Below, piece after piece: positions 35,821 to 47,951 of a stretch of DNA of 64,000 nucleotides. The DNA comes from Elephas maximus indicus. Lineage: Eukaryota; Chordata; Mammalia; Proboscidea; Elephantidae. The DNA is taken from assembly GCF_024166365.1 (NCBI RefSeq), contig NC_064819.1:7080501-7144500 (forward strand), read 5' to 3'. How positions within the stretch are numbered: the stretch's first letter is position 1; the number at the start of each line of letters is the position of its first letter. The position numbers and the translations under genes were made by a program. Under the pieces are notes generated by a model. That model saw only the letters and a program-made list of their open reading frames with translations. It was not told the DNA's origin and did no database searches.

Positions 35821-36090
35821 AAAGAAGTCTGTGGAGATGACCACCAAGTCCAGCCTCCCACATCCTCCCATCATCCAATTAACAGCCTCTTAGGTCCTTG
35901 GCAGGGCCTTGGGGCCTTATAATACACTGTCATAAACCAATTTCTTCCACCTACCTGGCCAAGTATTGTCCTTCCCCAATATTTGGTGAAGTACATTTGC
36001 ATAGAACCCATGGACTGCTTAGTGGCATCTTAAGAGTTTAAATTCAGTTTTAACACTGTATATGAATGTTTGCACCCAAAACCAACAACA
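35821..36090. other. Unique spacer
   Basis: Nothing recognised. Confidence 0.5.
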
Positions 36091-36094
36091 ACAA

Positions 36095-36330
36095 AGAGTG
36101 TGTGTTTGTGTGTGTGTGTATGTATATGTACTCAGAATAAAAGGAAATAATTTCTGTCAAAATGCTATAAAGGTAAACTGCATGATATAGTGTGTGCATA
36201 TAGACACATGCATTTGTGTGTGTATATATATGTATATATACATAGGTGTATTATCTATACAGTAAATATTCATATATACACACACACATACATATATATG
36301 ATGTGTGTGTATGTGTGTGTATGGTTGAAT
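36095..36330. repeat. Cluster of TG, TA and CA microsatellites
   Basis: Alternating purine-pyrimidine runs interspersed over about 230 bases. Confidence 0.85.
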
Positions 36331-36589
36331 GACTTACTACAAAACCTAAACCAGTATGAAAATTCAATATATCAACATTTTAAGGAAACGGAAGTTTAAA
36401 AGGTTAATGTTTTCAATTTCACTTTCGCTTGTTTTCAATCATTTCTTAACAGAAGTTTCTGCTTCTAATTTACTCTGGATCTTTTCTAGAGTCAGTGACC
36501 TTGCCAGCAAATGATCAATTTGATCAATAAGGCAGCTGGCCTTCATAAAGAGACCCACTAGAAGAGATTTCTAGTAAGTGGTCAACCTT

Positions 36590-36645
36590 AACAGAGTACA
36601 TAACAGGCACTTCCTCAATATTTGTTGAAAGGCCGACTGAATGAA
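36590..36645 (+). repeat. L2 terminus
   Basis: 'aacaggcacttcctcaatatttgttgaa...gaatgaatg'. Confidence 0.65.
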
Positions 36646-36714
36646 TGTCAGTTTTTCTTCTTTCTTTTTAATTTATTTTTTATTTCATCAGGCAAACCAC
36701 TGCAAGCTTTCTGG

Positions 36715-36880
36715 ATTGAATAGTGAAACAACGGACCTGAAATCAGAAGATTTGTACTGAACGCCAACTCTAGCCAATGTCTTCTTTGACACTAGGCCTC
36801 ATTCTAATTTTCCGTAAAGTGGGGGTGGCAAGCAATTCCTAAAAAACTAGGGGCTGTTATAAATATGTAAATAACTATCT
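36715..36880 (+). repeat. MIR, weak
   Basis: 'cctgaaatcagaag...ctctagcc...cactaggcctcattc...cgtaaagtgggg' resembles a diverged MIR. Confidence 0.45.
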
Positions 36881-37443
36881 TTGGTAATATCTGTTCCCCT
36901 TTTGAGACCTAAATTACATTTTCCCCAGAACTCCAAGGAAAGGAGCAGGCTCTTTCTGGATGTTTTTATTTCTAGGTAGTATTTTCCTGGTTCGAAACTG
37001 TTCTGTCCAAAGATAATAAGCATGGTTTAATCTTCTGATATTCTGCCAGTCGGGAATGTCTGTCTTAGTTACAAGGCAGCTCTTTAAACCCTTATTTTTC
37101 TAATGAGTGCTTTATTAACATCAAAAAGATGTAATTAACTATCTCTGCTTTTATAATTGTCTTTCTAGCAAAAATTACACTTTCACTAAAAAAAAAAATA
37201 AATAAATCCAATTAAGAAATTTTCTTAAAAAACAAAACTAACTTTCAAAAGGCCTGTGTCTGTCACAAACTGACTTGAAAATATCAATTGATCTTTACAG
37301 GTCTGCCTTATTGTACTCAGAACAGTAGAAGGTGATTTCTTCCAAAGTGCTATGAAGGTAAACAACATCATACAGCGCACACACCTTACTACTGAGCTGC
37401 ATGCATAAATTGTAACTGCCAACCAGGTTTTGGGAACCAATTG
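36881..37443. other. Unique spacer
   Basis: Nothing recognised. Confidence 0.5.
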
Positions 37444-37457
37444 CAGAGTAGAATATA

Positions 37458-37665
37458 AAAACTAAAACCAAACTCATTGCCCTTGAATTGATTTTGAACT
37501 CATAGCAACTTTGTAGGACAGAGTAGAGCTGCCAATAGGGTTTCCAAGGCTGTAATCTTTAGGGAAGCACACTGCTACGTTTTTCTTCTGCAGAGCAGCT
37601 GGTGGGTTCAAACTTCGGAACTTTCTGTTAGCAGCTGAGCGCTTAACCATTGCACCAGCAGGGCT
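37458..37665 (-). mobile_element. AfroSINE, long form
   Basis: CAGAGTAGAATATA (37444-37457) and CAGAATAGAATATA (37666-37679) are its target duplication. Confidence 0.94.
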
Positions 37666-37861
37666 CAGAATAGAATATACTAGGGTTTAATCAAATGGTG
37701 GCATAGAAGCCTTTCTTTTCTTTTCTTTATACATATATTACATTTGATATATAAATAAAAGATATATATATATATATTTTACCAACTAGCTGTACCCGGA
37801 TGATTCTTGAACAGAAAGCTGTTACCTAAGATTCTCTGATTAATTTAGGGAGAAACGTAGA

Positions 37862-38095
37862 GGAAGCAGCATTTATTGAGTTTCTATTATATATTATAAG
37901 AGATTATTTAATTTTCATAACAGCCTTGGCAAATAGGCATTATCATTTCCATTTTATAGACCTAGATTCTAAGGCTAAATCAACTTAATAACCTGCACAA
38001 GAAAGCTTATTCGTGAAAAACACTGTAATTAAGATTTGAATCCAGGTGTGACAGCCTCACATCACAATCTTTTTCTTTAATACCATTGTTTCCCA
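37862..38095 (-). repeat. MIR
   Basis: 'gcatttattgagtttctattat', 'tttaattttcataacagccttgg', 'cattttatagacc', 'tttgaatccaggtgtgac' in MIR order, reverse complement. Confidence 0.83.
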
Positions 38096-38234
38096 AGAGA
38101 CAAGAAAATAATTTGAGAAAGATGTAGAATTTGAATTGTTGATCTACAGCATATTTATATGTAAATTAGGTTCACGTCTAGATTTAGAATCATCTTCAGG
38201 TGTAACAGAACCCAACATATGAGCCAAACCAGAA

Positions 38235-38345
38235 ATTCATTCATTCATTTATTAAATATATATTTACTGATTACCCTCTGTATGGCAGGCAAAGTGCTAG
38301 TTATGTGATCTACAACTGTGACCAGATTACAGTCTGTGTAAATAC
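38235..38345 (-). repeat. L2 3'-end fragment
   Basis: 'attcattcattcatttattaaat...tggcaggcaaagtgc'. Confidence 0.6.
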
Positions 38346-39337
38346 TCCTGGCAGTGGTCATCCAAACTGGGATATTCCCAGCACCCAGGTCCAAACATCT
38401 ATCAGCCTGTGAGACTACGTGGGTGAAGCCTGGACAGTATCTCTTAACATTGTGTTTAACTCCATGAAAATAATACTAAAGAAAACAAAAACAAAAACAA
38501 AGCAGATATCAGTATTTCATCTAGTTTAAGTTCTAAAAATGTTGAACGGTATACTCTTAATTCATTATAATTTTTAACTTGATGACCCCATCCTTTCTGT
38601 TTAGAAGATAGGAGTAGACATCAGGAGCTAGAAGTAAGCCTCCCCTTCCCCAACAACTTAGGCAACTAGGTGCTAAAGTTAGTGGCAGGAATCAGAAAAA
38701 TAGCTAATCACTTGGCAAAACACTGAACAGCTCCAAGCGTTGCTTTCTCCAGCTAAAGAAATGTGAACCATGAGCAAGGTGCCCCTCGTTACAATATGCG
38801 TCCACCCTTATTTTTTTTTTTTTAGCATTAGAAAGACACTTGAGTTCTAAAGCCTGCTACTCCAGTAGCAGTGATGGGTCAGTATTAAAGTATTAGGACC
38901 CATGTATTTGTACCCAAGCCCGTCGCAGATAGGCAGGTTTTCATTTTAGAAAAAGCTAGGCATTATTATATGAACACTGAGCCTGAACAAATGATACCAT
39001 CTGAACACTACTTTGAAGAGAATTTATTGACTGGCTAAATAGCTCATAGATAGATAGATAATACCAAAACAGTAACAGTATGTGGTTACTGCAAGGGATT
39101 TCATGAGTTTTGACTCTTATAATGAACGTTGATTTGTTTCCAGTTAAATGCACAGGAAGGAGCTAGCAGCCTCCCCTGGAAAGCCGTTGTCGCCCAGGGA
39201 AATGCTCTGTGGGATGGCATATGGTTAATACTGCAGGGATGCTGTAACACAGTACAGGGAGACATCAGGGACCACTCAACAATAACTTGATAAAAAGGTA
39301 CAAGGTGCAGAATGGCTTGCTTCTGATTTAGCCCCAT
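38346..39337. other. Unique sequence
   Basis: Contains a T-run near 38811 and four GATA units at 39044-39061. No gene seen. Confidence 0.5.
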
Positions 39338-39500
39338 TTGCAAAGGATAATAACCACCGTATTTTATTAAATGCTCAACCAGTCCTTAGAAAAACTCTTC
39401 ATAGATAGGCTTACATAACCCATTTCACAGATTAAGACATGGAGGCTTCCAGAGGTTCGAAAACACATGGCCATGAATGAAAAGAGTATCGGTAACTGCC
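39338..39500 (-). repeat. MIR fragment
   Basis: 'aacccatttcacagattaagacatggaggc' with 'cacatggcc' downstream. Confidence 0.55.
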
Positions 39501-40297
39501 TGTATGTCTGTTTTTTGGGAGAAGTTTAATGTACCTGCCCTGACTCAAGAACACAGGACACATGTTTCCTCTAGCACAGGGCTGCTGATAGGGTAGCAGC
39601 TCGTGTTCTTATGTTAAATAAGGGCAGAGCTGAGATTCTAACAAGGGTGAACTTGACTCCAGCTCCCAAGCTTTATGAAATAGTGACCCCTTTCTGTGCT
39701 CATTTACCAACATGTACTTCCGGGTTCTTCAAATGTTCTAGGTTGATCATTGTTGTTATTCCTGATTTTGCACTCTGATATTTCTAATGACATAACTCTG
39801 TGTTTGCGGCCCTATCAGTGGACCCTGTCCTAGGGGAAATGTGTACCCTGTGTCCTTTGAGTCAGGGCAAGTACATTAAACTCTCACCAGAAAACAGGCA
39901 TATATGCATCTACCAACATTCTTATACCTGCATTCATATGCCACCCCTTAGTTTATTGCACTCAGGCCTTCAAACCGCCTTCTCTATTTTACTGACAATA
40001 AGACGCCATTGATGGTAGGACTTACTGTTATTTTATGAATCACAGAGAAAGGGAAATATATAGTCAATGAAGCTGTGATGCAATGCTTTCTTATCATCGA
40101 CTTTAAGATGCAGCTCAATTTTACAAATAGTATTTGTAAATAAAATATGTGTCTTAGAACTGATCATAAATGGTCTGTGTTATGTAGTTTTCATAGTATG
40201 CTATATTAACTAAGTATTCTTTGGCATGGATGTATTTCACACAATTCACTACTCATCGAACTTCTGTAGAATTCCAGTTCTAGTGTGTGCATACAGG
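39501..40297. other. Unique sequence
   Basis: Nothing recognised. Confidence 0.5.
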
Positions 40298-40299
40298 CA

Positions 40300-40545
40300 G
40301 GCTAGCCTCGTGATTATGTAGGCTGTGGACCCAGCCAGTCTGGGTTCAAGATACATCTCTTCCACTTATTGGTAGCCAAATGACCTCAAGAAAGCTTCCT
40401 AACCTTTCAACGGTCCCTTTCTTCATCTCTAAAATATGGATAAAACAAAATCTAACTCATAGGGCTATAGTGAGAATTAAATGAATAAAACTGTGATTTG
40501 CACATATTAAGCATCTAATAAGTATTTACTGGTAATATTGTCGTG
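40300..40545 (+). repeat. MIR, nearly full length
   Basis: 'ccagccagtctgggttcaag', 'cttccacttattggtagcc', 'tcataggg', 'gagaattaaatgaataaaa', 'catctaataagtatttac'. Confidence 0.85.
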
Positions 40546-40585
40546 ATTATGACCACAAATTGCATGAAGATGTGAGCTGTATATA

Positions 40586-40828
40586 CTACAACTGAACTTC
40601 CTTCAAGTTAATCTTCATGACGCCCAGGGGACTCCATCTCAACTTCAAGATGCAAACCTTTACATGCACGTGGTTGTCCCAGACATCATGAATGCGTGCA
40701 CCGCCCATCGTCATATCAGTTATGTAACCTGCCACGCAAGCCACATCTTTGCAAATCGTGTATCCCCAGAGGGTGTGCACAGCTATGCACAGCGAGCCTG
40801 CTGTGTCTTGAGTATTACCACTTTCCAT
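40586..40828. other. CpG-richer patch open on both strands
   Basis: About eight CpGs in 180 bases in otherwise CpG-poor DNA, with an 80-codon minus frame and a 69-codon plus frame overlapping. I recognise neither product. Candidate conserved element or decayed exon; weak. Confidence 0.25.
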
Positions 40829-43264
40829 AAATTTACAATTAGTATTAATCCTGATCTTGAAAATAAGCTGTGAACCAAAGAAAATTGCTTTAAAAACAGA
40901 TTTTCATTAATGAGTAGATTTACTCTAAGTTTCTCACAGCCTACCTTCTTTCCTTTGCTTTTGTGAGAAACTGCCAAGTGTCTTTCCCTGGTGAGATCCA
41001 TTCCATGATGGCTGAAACATGGTCGAGAGGACTTTTGTACTTAATTAGTGCAGAAGTATAAGTAAAGGCAAAGCCTCGTTCACCCTTCTCATTCATTTCC
41101 TCTCCATTCACTTACTGTGACGCTGCTTACTAATGCAGTGCCTATACGTAGCCACCTCAGGTCTAACACACATACTAGCTCAAGGCGTAGGCATTCTTCA
41201 CCCCTCCATCCCTCCTTGTGTTCAACTTAAACAACAGCTTATACGCCTGCTCACCTCAAGCACATTCATGTAAGGTCAAGCACATTATACAGGTTTCCCA
41301 ATGTGCCTATCCATCCCCATAGGCTCCATCTCCGCTATGCATCCTCCTTGGTTATACTTGTTTAAGCTGTGTAGCTCACATAGGGGGTACATTTGCCCCA
41401 TTAAACTCTAGTTAGAATTTTCTTTTCCCCTTCCCATAGATGCTAAAATTCTTTTGGACACTAGGGAAAAATGAAACTATCTAGCCCTCTATTTCCAAAT
41501 ACATCTTAGATGAACTAATGGCTGTTAAGGTGGAAAAACCAAAGATGCTTATCAAGCCCACCTAAAGGCACCATCTCATTCTCAATCTTGACGTCATTCA
41601 TTCTTCTTGTCCATCTATTCCTCACTTATTCTTATATAAAAGGAGAATTGGAAAAGCCAACATGATATACCAATGCATGTATAATGTATTTGTCTTTGTG
41701 TAATCTAATCTGGTAACTTTTCATACAAAAATAGGAAACAGAGGTAAACCATGAACTATGGAATTGTCTACTCTGAGACTATGTTCTCACTCAACCAATG
41801 CTTCACTGACCCTGATACTTTTTTATAACAACCTTAACCATCCTAGAAAACACAGAAAAAATCTCATTCTTTAGCACTTGCCATGCTGGTCTAGAGGCTA
41901 GTTAGTAAATCAATTAGCAAGGCTGGAACTGGCGATGACGTACATGGTCACAGAATTGTATTGGTATGTAAGATCTCCCCATTTGAGTCCTCATACAAGC
42001 TTATTCTCCACAGTGAAATGGGGAATCGTAGTGTCTATTATTCATTGGTAACTACCTGAGAAGGCCAAGTTCCTCTGCTTTGCCAGTGGAGTTTTATGCC
42101 CTGACCACTTCTATTTTTCTTCACTTCAACCACCATTTCCTTTATATTTAGAATTCATTGTCCTGAGTTTTTCCACCTATCAAACTAGACAGCATGCTAT
42201 GTACTCTGAATTCTACCAAATGACCTATGATCTCAGTCCTCAAAGATATTACGGCTTAGACATGTGACCACCAGACAAACACCAGGTGCACAGATGATCT
42301 CAGCACCCAGCTAACAAGAAATGATGAGCATTTTCTACTGGTCTTCATTTTTCTCATTTTTCCCACTTGAAAAATGTTCTTCCTCATATCATGTTATTTT
42401 ATGTTTCCTTTATTTTAATATGTACGTTACAAGATGGAATAAGTAGAGGCAACAAGGCAAGAATAGACCCTGGCCGAATCCTGAGATATCTAGCAGTGTG
42501 CCTTCTGTCCATTACAGCTCATGTGCCACCTATATTGGGCCATTAGGACTTGAAGATAACAAACAAGAACAACACATCGCACACATGCCCAGAGGCAGAC
42601 ATTTCCAAGAACACTTTTATAACTTTCTTAAAAACAAACAAACAAACAAAAACCTTGAGTGGACGAAACCACCCTGTCTCGATCATTTATTTTGGAAAAA
42701 AATGTGTTAACTATGGAACATTGGATATAATTCACTAACCAGTCAAACAAAAAATAGTTTGGAAGGGCATTGTTCTAGACTTTACCACTTCTCCTGCCCC
42801 AGAGTGTATTGTTCTGAAAATTAATGTCTGAAAAAAAATAAGTAAATAAACAAAAAGCAAGAAACAAGAAGGCTGGCGGGCAGGGCATGAAGCTGGTGAG
42901 ATGTGAATAAGTAATGCTGAACAACTCAGCGGGATCATCATCTATTTGTTTATTAAGTTTTCCAGTATAGTAGATTGATTTGAAAATAACAGAACGTTTA
43001 TGAAGCATGAAGCATTTCCCAAGTTTTCAATTAAAATAAAATAAAGCAAAATGCAGGATGTGTGTTTGATGTAGGAAATTCCATTAGGGCATTGGTCATC
43101 ATAACCAGGCATGGCCTCATCATCTTGTGCTGTTAGTCAGCTCACTGAGTACCAGCTCAATTCCAGAGCCAAGTGTAAGTGATGCCACGCGTTACTAACC
43201 TGGGGCTCGTTCTCTAGGGCGTAACATATCACAATGACCTTTTAAAAGAAAGGCCAGCACTGTG
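40829..43264. other. Long unique stretch without recognised feature
   Basis: No repeat or coding family seen; only (AAAC)n at about 42630-42650. The emptiness of SINEs over 2.4 kb is slightly unusual here. Confidence 0.5.
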
Positions 43265-43370
43265 ACCCCCACTTTGTAGGTGAAGAATATGAAGAACATC
43301 AACTGGCTTTCCACAGGATCCATTGAAAAAAATCAGGATTAGAACCTAAGGCTCAGAAATCAGTGTAAAC
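43265..43370 (-). repeat. MIR fragment, weak
   Basis: 'cccccactttgtaggtgaag...gattagaacctaagg'. Confidence 0.45.
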
Positions 43371-44484
43371 TCCCTGAAACAGTTTTCCACTCTGCATGTA
43401 TTTCTGTGGCTCCTTTTTGCTAAGGGTTTGAAAACAGGGAGGGAAGTGGAAAAAAGAAGAGAGTATTAAACAAGGGAGAAGGGGCAGAGAGCAAGTCAGA
43501 GAGTGTAACAGACCAATGATGCAGGTTCTGGTATCGTGATGCCAGGGAGGGATGGTAGCCAGACTGCTGACAGCACATGATGGAGCACAGATAATGGATG
43601 ATGGCATGGCAGCCTCGACTGCTCTCTCAAGAGCCACACAAAGAGAAGGTCAACAGGGTGAGTTCAATTTCTGAGGTCCAAGAACAGAATAACAACAACA
43701 ACAAAAAGCCCAAAATAGCCCACAAGAAATTAGGACTAAAAATAGCAACCAAAGCCAGTCCTAGAATAGTTTTCTTAGTTTTAAAGATTTTTTCTGTATC
43801 ATTTTTTGATTGATATCTTTCAAATTTCACAAAGATACATAAGAGAGCTACTAGACTTTGGTGTGTGTTCACTAGTGTCTGTTTTAAAAGCACTTGTACT
43901 TCTCTCAGCTCTCTGGAAGTATGAACTGCACTGGGGTCTTCGTAGGCAGAATTCCAGTTACACTTGGAGAAATTCCAACTGTGGGCAGGCTTCTCCCTCC
44001 ATGAAAGGCCACTGGAAACCCACAATGAGCGGGAACATCACATAGGAACAGTGTGTATTTATAACCTGAAATGGCTCCAAAACACTATAACCTGAAAAGG
44101 ACAGAATGAAATCTTATATCTCCCATTTTTCTTTTCTTTTTTTTTTTTCCTAGTGTTAAAGCAAGATTTCTCCTGTCGTCTAAAGAAAGCGAAGCCTGAA
44201 GAAAAGAGTTTTAAAAATAATGAACTTCCATACCTTGGAGGCCAAAATAGAACTTCTATTTCTTCTCCTGAATATCACTCTTCTCATCTTATTCAGGAAA
44301 CACAGTTGAGTGTAGTTAGAACTACACTGGATTAGAAGTCAAGTCAAAGTGAAGAAAACTTGTTTCAGTCCTAACTGAGTCAGTGGGGAGCTGAGCGATC
44401 CTAGGAAATTCATTTAGTTTTGAGTAGGACTCGGTGGGATATAAAGATTCTTCAACCTCTAGAAGAACATGTTATAGAAGAAGG
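43371..44484. other. Unique sequence
   Basis: A 132-codon minus frame (43627-44025) has no recognisable domain and a hydrophobic Leu run from (AAC)n DNA; not called. Confidence 0.5.
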
Positions 44485-44489
44485 GGGCT

Positions 44490-44755
44490 CTAGCATGTGG
44501 TTTAGGAAGTAGGCTCTGAATTTGGACTCCTTGGGTTCAGACTCAGCTGTCACTAAGAACTAGTAATTGAACTGAGGTAATTTGCTTTTAGCTGCTCTTT
44601 TCTGCAGTTTCCTCAACTGTAAAGCCTTATTAACCTCATAGGGGTTTATGAGGAATCCTTAGGATTAAAAGAGATAAGGCTTTCTGAAGAGCTTAAAGTA
44701 GCACCTGGCATATAGTAAGCACTCAATGACTTTTTGTTAGTATTGCTATAATGAC
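44490..44755 (+). repeat. MIR
   Basis: 'ggctctgaatttggactcc', 'tttcctcaactgtaaagcc', 'tcataggggtttatgagg', 'cacctggcatatagtaagcactcaatg'. Confidence 0.85.
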
Positions 44756-45070
44756 GTTTCATCACCTCCAATAGTAGTGATTTACCGTGTAATAGTAGTG
44801 ATTTACTGTGTGCCTGGTGTGTGTCCCTAGTCAGCCACTTTGCCAACAGAGTGATTGGGTAAGTAACGCTTTGGAACAATCAGCACTGGAGGCAGGTTTG
44901 GGAAGGAGAGTCAGCCTGATTGCTGTTGTGTTATTTTTATTTCTTTTATGACCCATAACCAGTACTTACTGGAGCAATATGTATTCACAAATTGCAGTCC
45001 CAGAGAGTTGGAAGAGAAGTTGCTATTTAAAGGCTGCTCACAGTGCTTAAATTGGTATTTTGTGGTTACT
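44756..45070. other. Unique spacer
   Basis: Holds a small tandem duplication, 'aatagtagtgatttac' twice near 44771-44806. Confidence 0.55.
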
Positions 45071-45082
45071 ACACAGAAATAA

Positions 45083-45286
45083 GGAGCCCTGATTGCACAG
45101 TGGTTAAGTGCTTGGTTGCCAACTGAAAGGTTGGTAGTTCGAACCTACCAGAGGCTCTGTGGCAGAAAGATGTAACAGTCTGTTTTCATAAAGATTATAG
45201 CCTTGGAAACCCAATGGGGCAGTCCTACTCTGAATCAGTAGAAGTCAGAATCCACTGGACAGCAACAGGTTTGGTTTAGGTTTTTG
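45083..45286 (+). mobile_element. AfroSINE, long form
   Basis: ACACAGAAATAA (45071-45082) and ACATAGAAATAA (45287-45298) flank it. Its downstream duplication overlaps the target site of the next insertion. Confidence 0.93.
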
Positions 45287-45306
45287 ACATAGAAATAACC
45301 TGTTGG

Positions 45307-45829
45307 GGGGGGGGGGAAAAAAAAAGAGACCAGACTTACTGGTCTGACAGAGACTGGAGAACCCCAAGAGTATGGCCCACAATATACCCTTTTAGCTCAG
45401 TAATGAAATAGCTCCTGAGGTTCACCTTTCAGTCAAAGATTAGAAAGGCCCATAAAACAAAACGAGACTAAATGGGCACACCAGCCCAGAGGCAAGAATT
45501 AGAAGGCAGGAGGGGACAGGAAAGCTGGTAATAGAGAACCCAAGGTCGAAAAGGGGAGAGTGCTGACACGTTATGGGGTTGGCAACCAATGTCACGAAAC
45601 AAGATGTGTATTAATTATCTAATGAGAAGCTAGTTTGTTCTGTAAACCTTCATCTAAAGTACAATAAAAATAGATTTAAGAAAAAGTGAGAGACAAGTAT
45701 CTCCCTCCAGAGCTGATAGAGAATACTTTCCCCTAAAGCCCATCCCCTTAATTTGGACTTCTAACCTCCTATACCATGAGAAAATAAATTTCTTTTTGTT
45801 AAAGCCAAAAAGGAAAAAAAAAGAAAGAA
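45307..45829 (+). mobile_element. Truncated L1 3' end with transduced LTR fragment
   Basis: AGAAATAACCTGTTGG occurs exactly at 45291-45306 and 45830-45845, so everything between is one insertion. It starts with a G-run and A-run, then L1 3' UTR ('gaccagacttactggtctg...aatgtcacgaaacaag...tacaataaaaatag', to about 45689). It continues with 118 bases of the LTR family seen at 12321, ending shortly after that LTR's AATAAA, then an A-rich tail. This is the structure of L1 read-through with 3' transduction. Confidence 0.85.
45690..45807 (+). mobile_element. Transduced 3' part of a MaLR-like LTR
   Basis: 'gacaagtatctccctccagagctgatagaga...cttctaacctcctat...aaaataaatttctttttgttaaagcc' parallels 12678-12794. 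It lies inside the insertion flanked by one target duplication. Confidence 0.82.
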
Positions 45830-45939
45830 AGAAATAACCTGTTGGAGAAGGGTCAATTTAAGGTGTAAGGTCTGCTTTGATGTCCCAGAAACTGTTCCAG
45901 GTACTCAGCATGGACAAGACTAAAAAAAAAAAAATTTTT

Positions 45940-46290
45940 TTTTTTTTTTAATTTTAATGAGCTTTAAGTGAAAGTTTACAAATCAAGTCAGTCTCTCATA
46001 CAAAAATTTATATACACTTTGCTATATACTCCTAATTGCTCTCCCCTAATGAGACATCACACTCCCTCCCTGCACTCTCTCTTTCCATGTCCATTCGGTC
46101 AGCTTCTGACCCCCTCTGCCCTCTCATCTCCCCTCCAGACAGGAGATGCCAACATAGTCTCATGTGTCTACTTGATCCAAGAAGCTTATTCTTCACCAGT
46201 ATCATTTTCTAACCCAATCCCTGCCTGAAGAGTTGGCTTTGGGAATGGTTCCTGTCTTGGGCTAACAGAAGGTCTGGAAACCATGACCAC
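45940..46290 (-). mobile_element. L1 3' UTR fragment
   Basis: 'gtgaaagtttacaaatcaagtcagtctctcat' and 'ccccctctgccctctcatctcccctccagac' are the L1 3' UTR in reverse, preceded by the poly(A) read as a T-run (45934-45949). Confidence 0.7.
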
Positions 46291-47351
46291 CAGGTTTTTT
46301 TAAAATAAGTAAAATAAAAAGGAGATTTTTTTTTATTGCAAGTGCTTAAAGTTTAGTATACAAAACACACACAGCTGAAACAATGATGTCTTATTAGGAG
46401 AGTATACATTTATGTATATATCATTCTGATTAGTATAATCATACATTTGAGGAGGTATAGGAAGGGACATATCAGTGAAGTATAAAATTTTTTCAGGGAA
46501 TCTTCTTGCTTAATACGAATTGTTTGCAAGCACTTGAAGGAACCTTGGAATTTGAAGATTACATAGAAGGAAAAGAGAATTATAAGAGAAAAGATGAAGA
46601 AAGAAAACGAAAATGTTCGATGGTAAACCCACTAAGGAACAGGGAAGCATAACAACTGTTAGGCAAAGAAGACTCATGGCTTCCACACACAAGGTAAGAA
46701 ATGAGACATGAGAGTGTTTGAACAGGGAAGAAATGTGCTGAAATGAGTGAAGTATCCAATTGGACCACCATTTTGATCTACCAATATGCAACCTTTTTGA
46801 TCAACAGAAATAGCAATTTCAAATGTTTCAACCTGATAGCTTAAAATCAATCTGTTAGTTGAATAAGACGAAGGGAGATTAGCTTGGAGGCTAAAGCCAT
46901 TATCCCAAGTCAAAATCTCATAGGCTTTGATAAAAGTGGATTTTCGGGGAAGAGGGAATAAGTTTTACTGACATATTTTTGCTTTTATTGAGTCTTCTCA
47001 TCCTCAGAAGTTTCTTTATATTTTTTTGGTCTTATCCCTGTGATTTGTTTCCTCACATTCTTTTGGGTCCAATTATGATCATTCTGATTCCTCTTAGCTG
47101 CTGGACCTGTGGCTCCCCTATAGAACATCATGAAACCCCTTCCTAGAGGAGCTGATGAGATGAGCTTAGTTTGCTAGACCAGGATTGTTATGCTGGATTT
47201 GACGGGCGAACTGCAAAATGCACAGGTAAGCACAGCCATAGAAAACAAGCATCCAGCGTCTTTATCAAAGATCTTCATAGGATTTGGGAAAATACTGTTG
47301 GTCTAAGGAAAACAAATCTTCAAAGGATATTCTTGGTTTCAAATATATTAC
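46291..47351. other. Unique sequence
   Basis: Nothing recognised; AT-rich minus frames only. Confidence 0.5.
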
Positions 47352-47516
47352 CAGAACCAAAACCAAACCTGTTGCCATTAACTCAATTCCAAGTCACAGC
47401 AACCCTATGGACAGAGTAGAATCACCCCATAGGATTTCCAAGGAGCAGCTGGGGGACTCAAACTGCTGCCCTTTAGGCTAGTAGCTAAGCTTTTAACCAC
47501 TGTGCCACTAGGGTTC
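47352..47516 (-). mobile_element. AfroSINE, short form
   Basis: Complete tail ('aaccaaaaccaaacctgttgcc') and head ('aaccactgtgccactagggttcc'). Confidence 0.92.
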
Positions 47517-47564
47517 CTCATCCTCATCCTTAGAAACAAAAAATGCCAGTTCTTATCTAAGAGG

Positions 47565-47939
47565 CTAGAACTCTAGTGGCACAGTGGTTAAAGCACTCAG
47601 CTGCTAACCGAAAGGTTGACAGTTTCAACCCAACAGCCAGTCTGGGGGAAAAAGATATGGCAGTCTGTGTCCCTAAAGTTTAAAAAAAAAAAAAATCTGT
47701 TGCCATGGAATCGACTGACAGTGACCCTATAGGATAGAGTAGAACTGCCTCTCAGGGATTCTAAGGGGTGGCTGGCAGATTTGAACTGCTGACCTTTTCG
47801 TTAGTAGCTGAGCTTTTAACCACTGCACCACCAGGGCTCTGCATAAAGATTACAGCCTTGGAAACCTTGTGGGGCAGTTCTACTCTGTCTTGTAGAGTCA
47901 CTGACTTGGAACCATTTGGACTGCAGTGGGTTTTTGGCT
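47565..47939 (+). mobile_element. AfroSINE, long form, split by another SINE
   Basis: TTATCTAAGAGG is duplicated exactly at 47553-47564 and 47940-47951. The long-form body breaks at 'tccctaaag' and resumes at 'ataaagattacagcc'. Confidence 0.93.
47682..47841 (-). mobile_element. AfroSINE, short form, nested in an AfroSINE
   Basis: Minus-strand copy inserted in the previous one. TAAAGTTT / TAAAGATT at the joints is the likely duplication. Confidence 0.92.
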
Positions 47940-47951
47940 TTATCTAAGAGG

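Noticed and set aside
43627-44025. 132-codon minus-strand frame
   Set aside because: No recognisable motif; its Leu-rich stretch comes from an (AAC)n run, and no splice or promoter context is visible.
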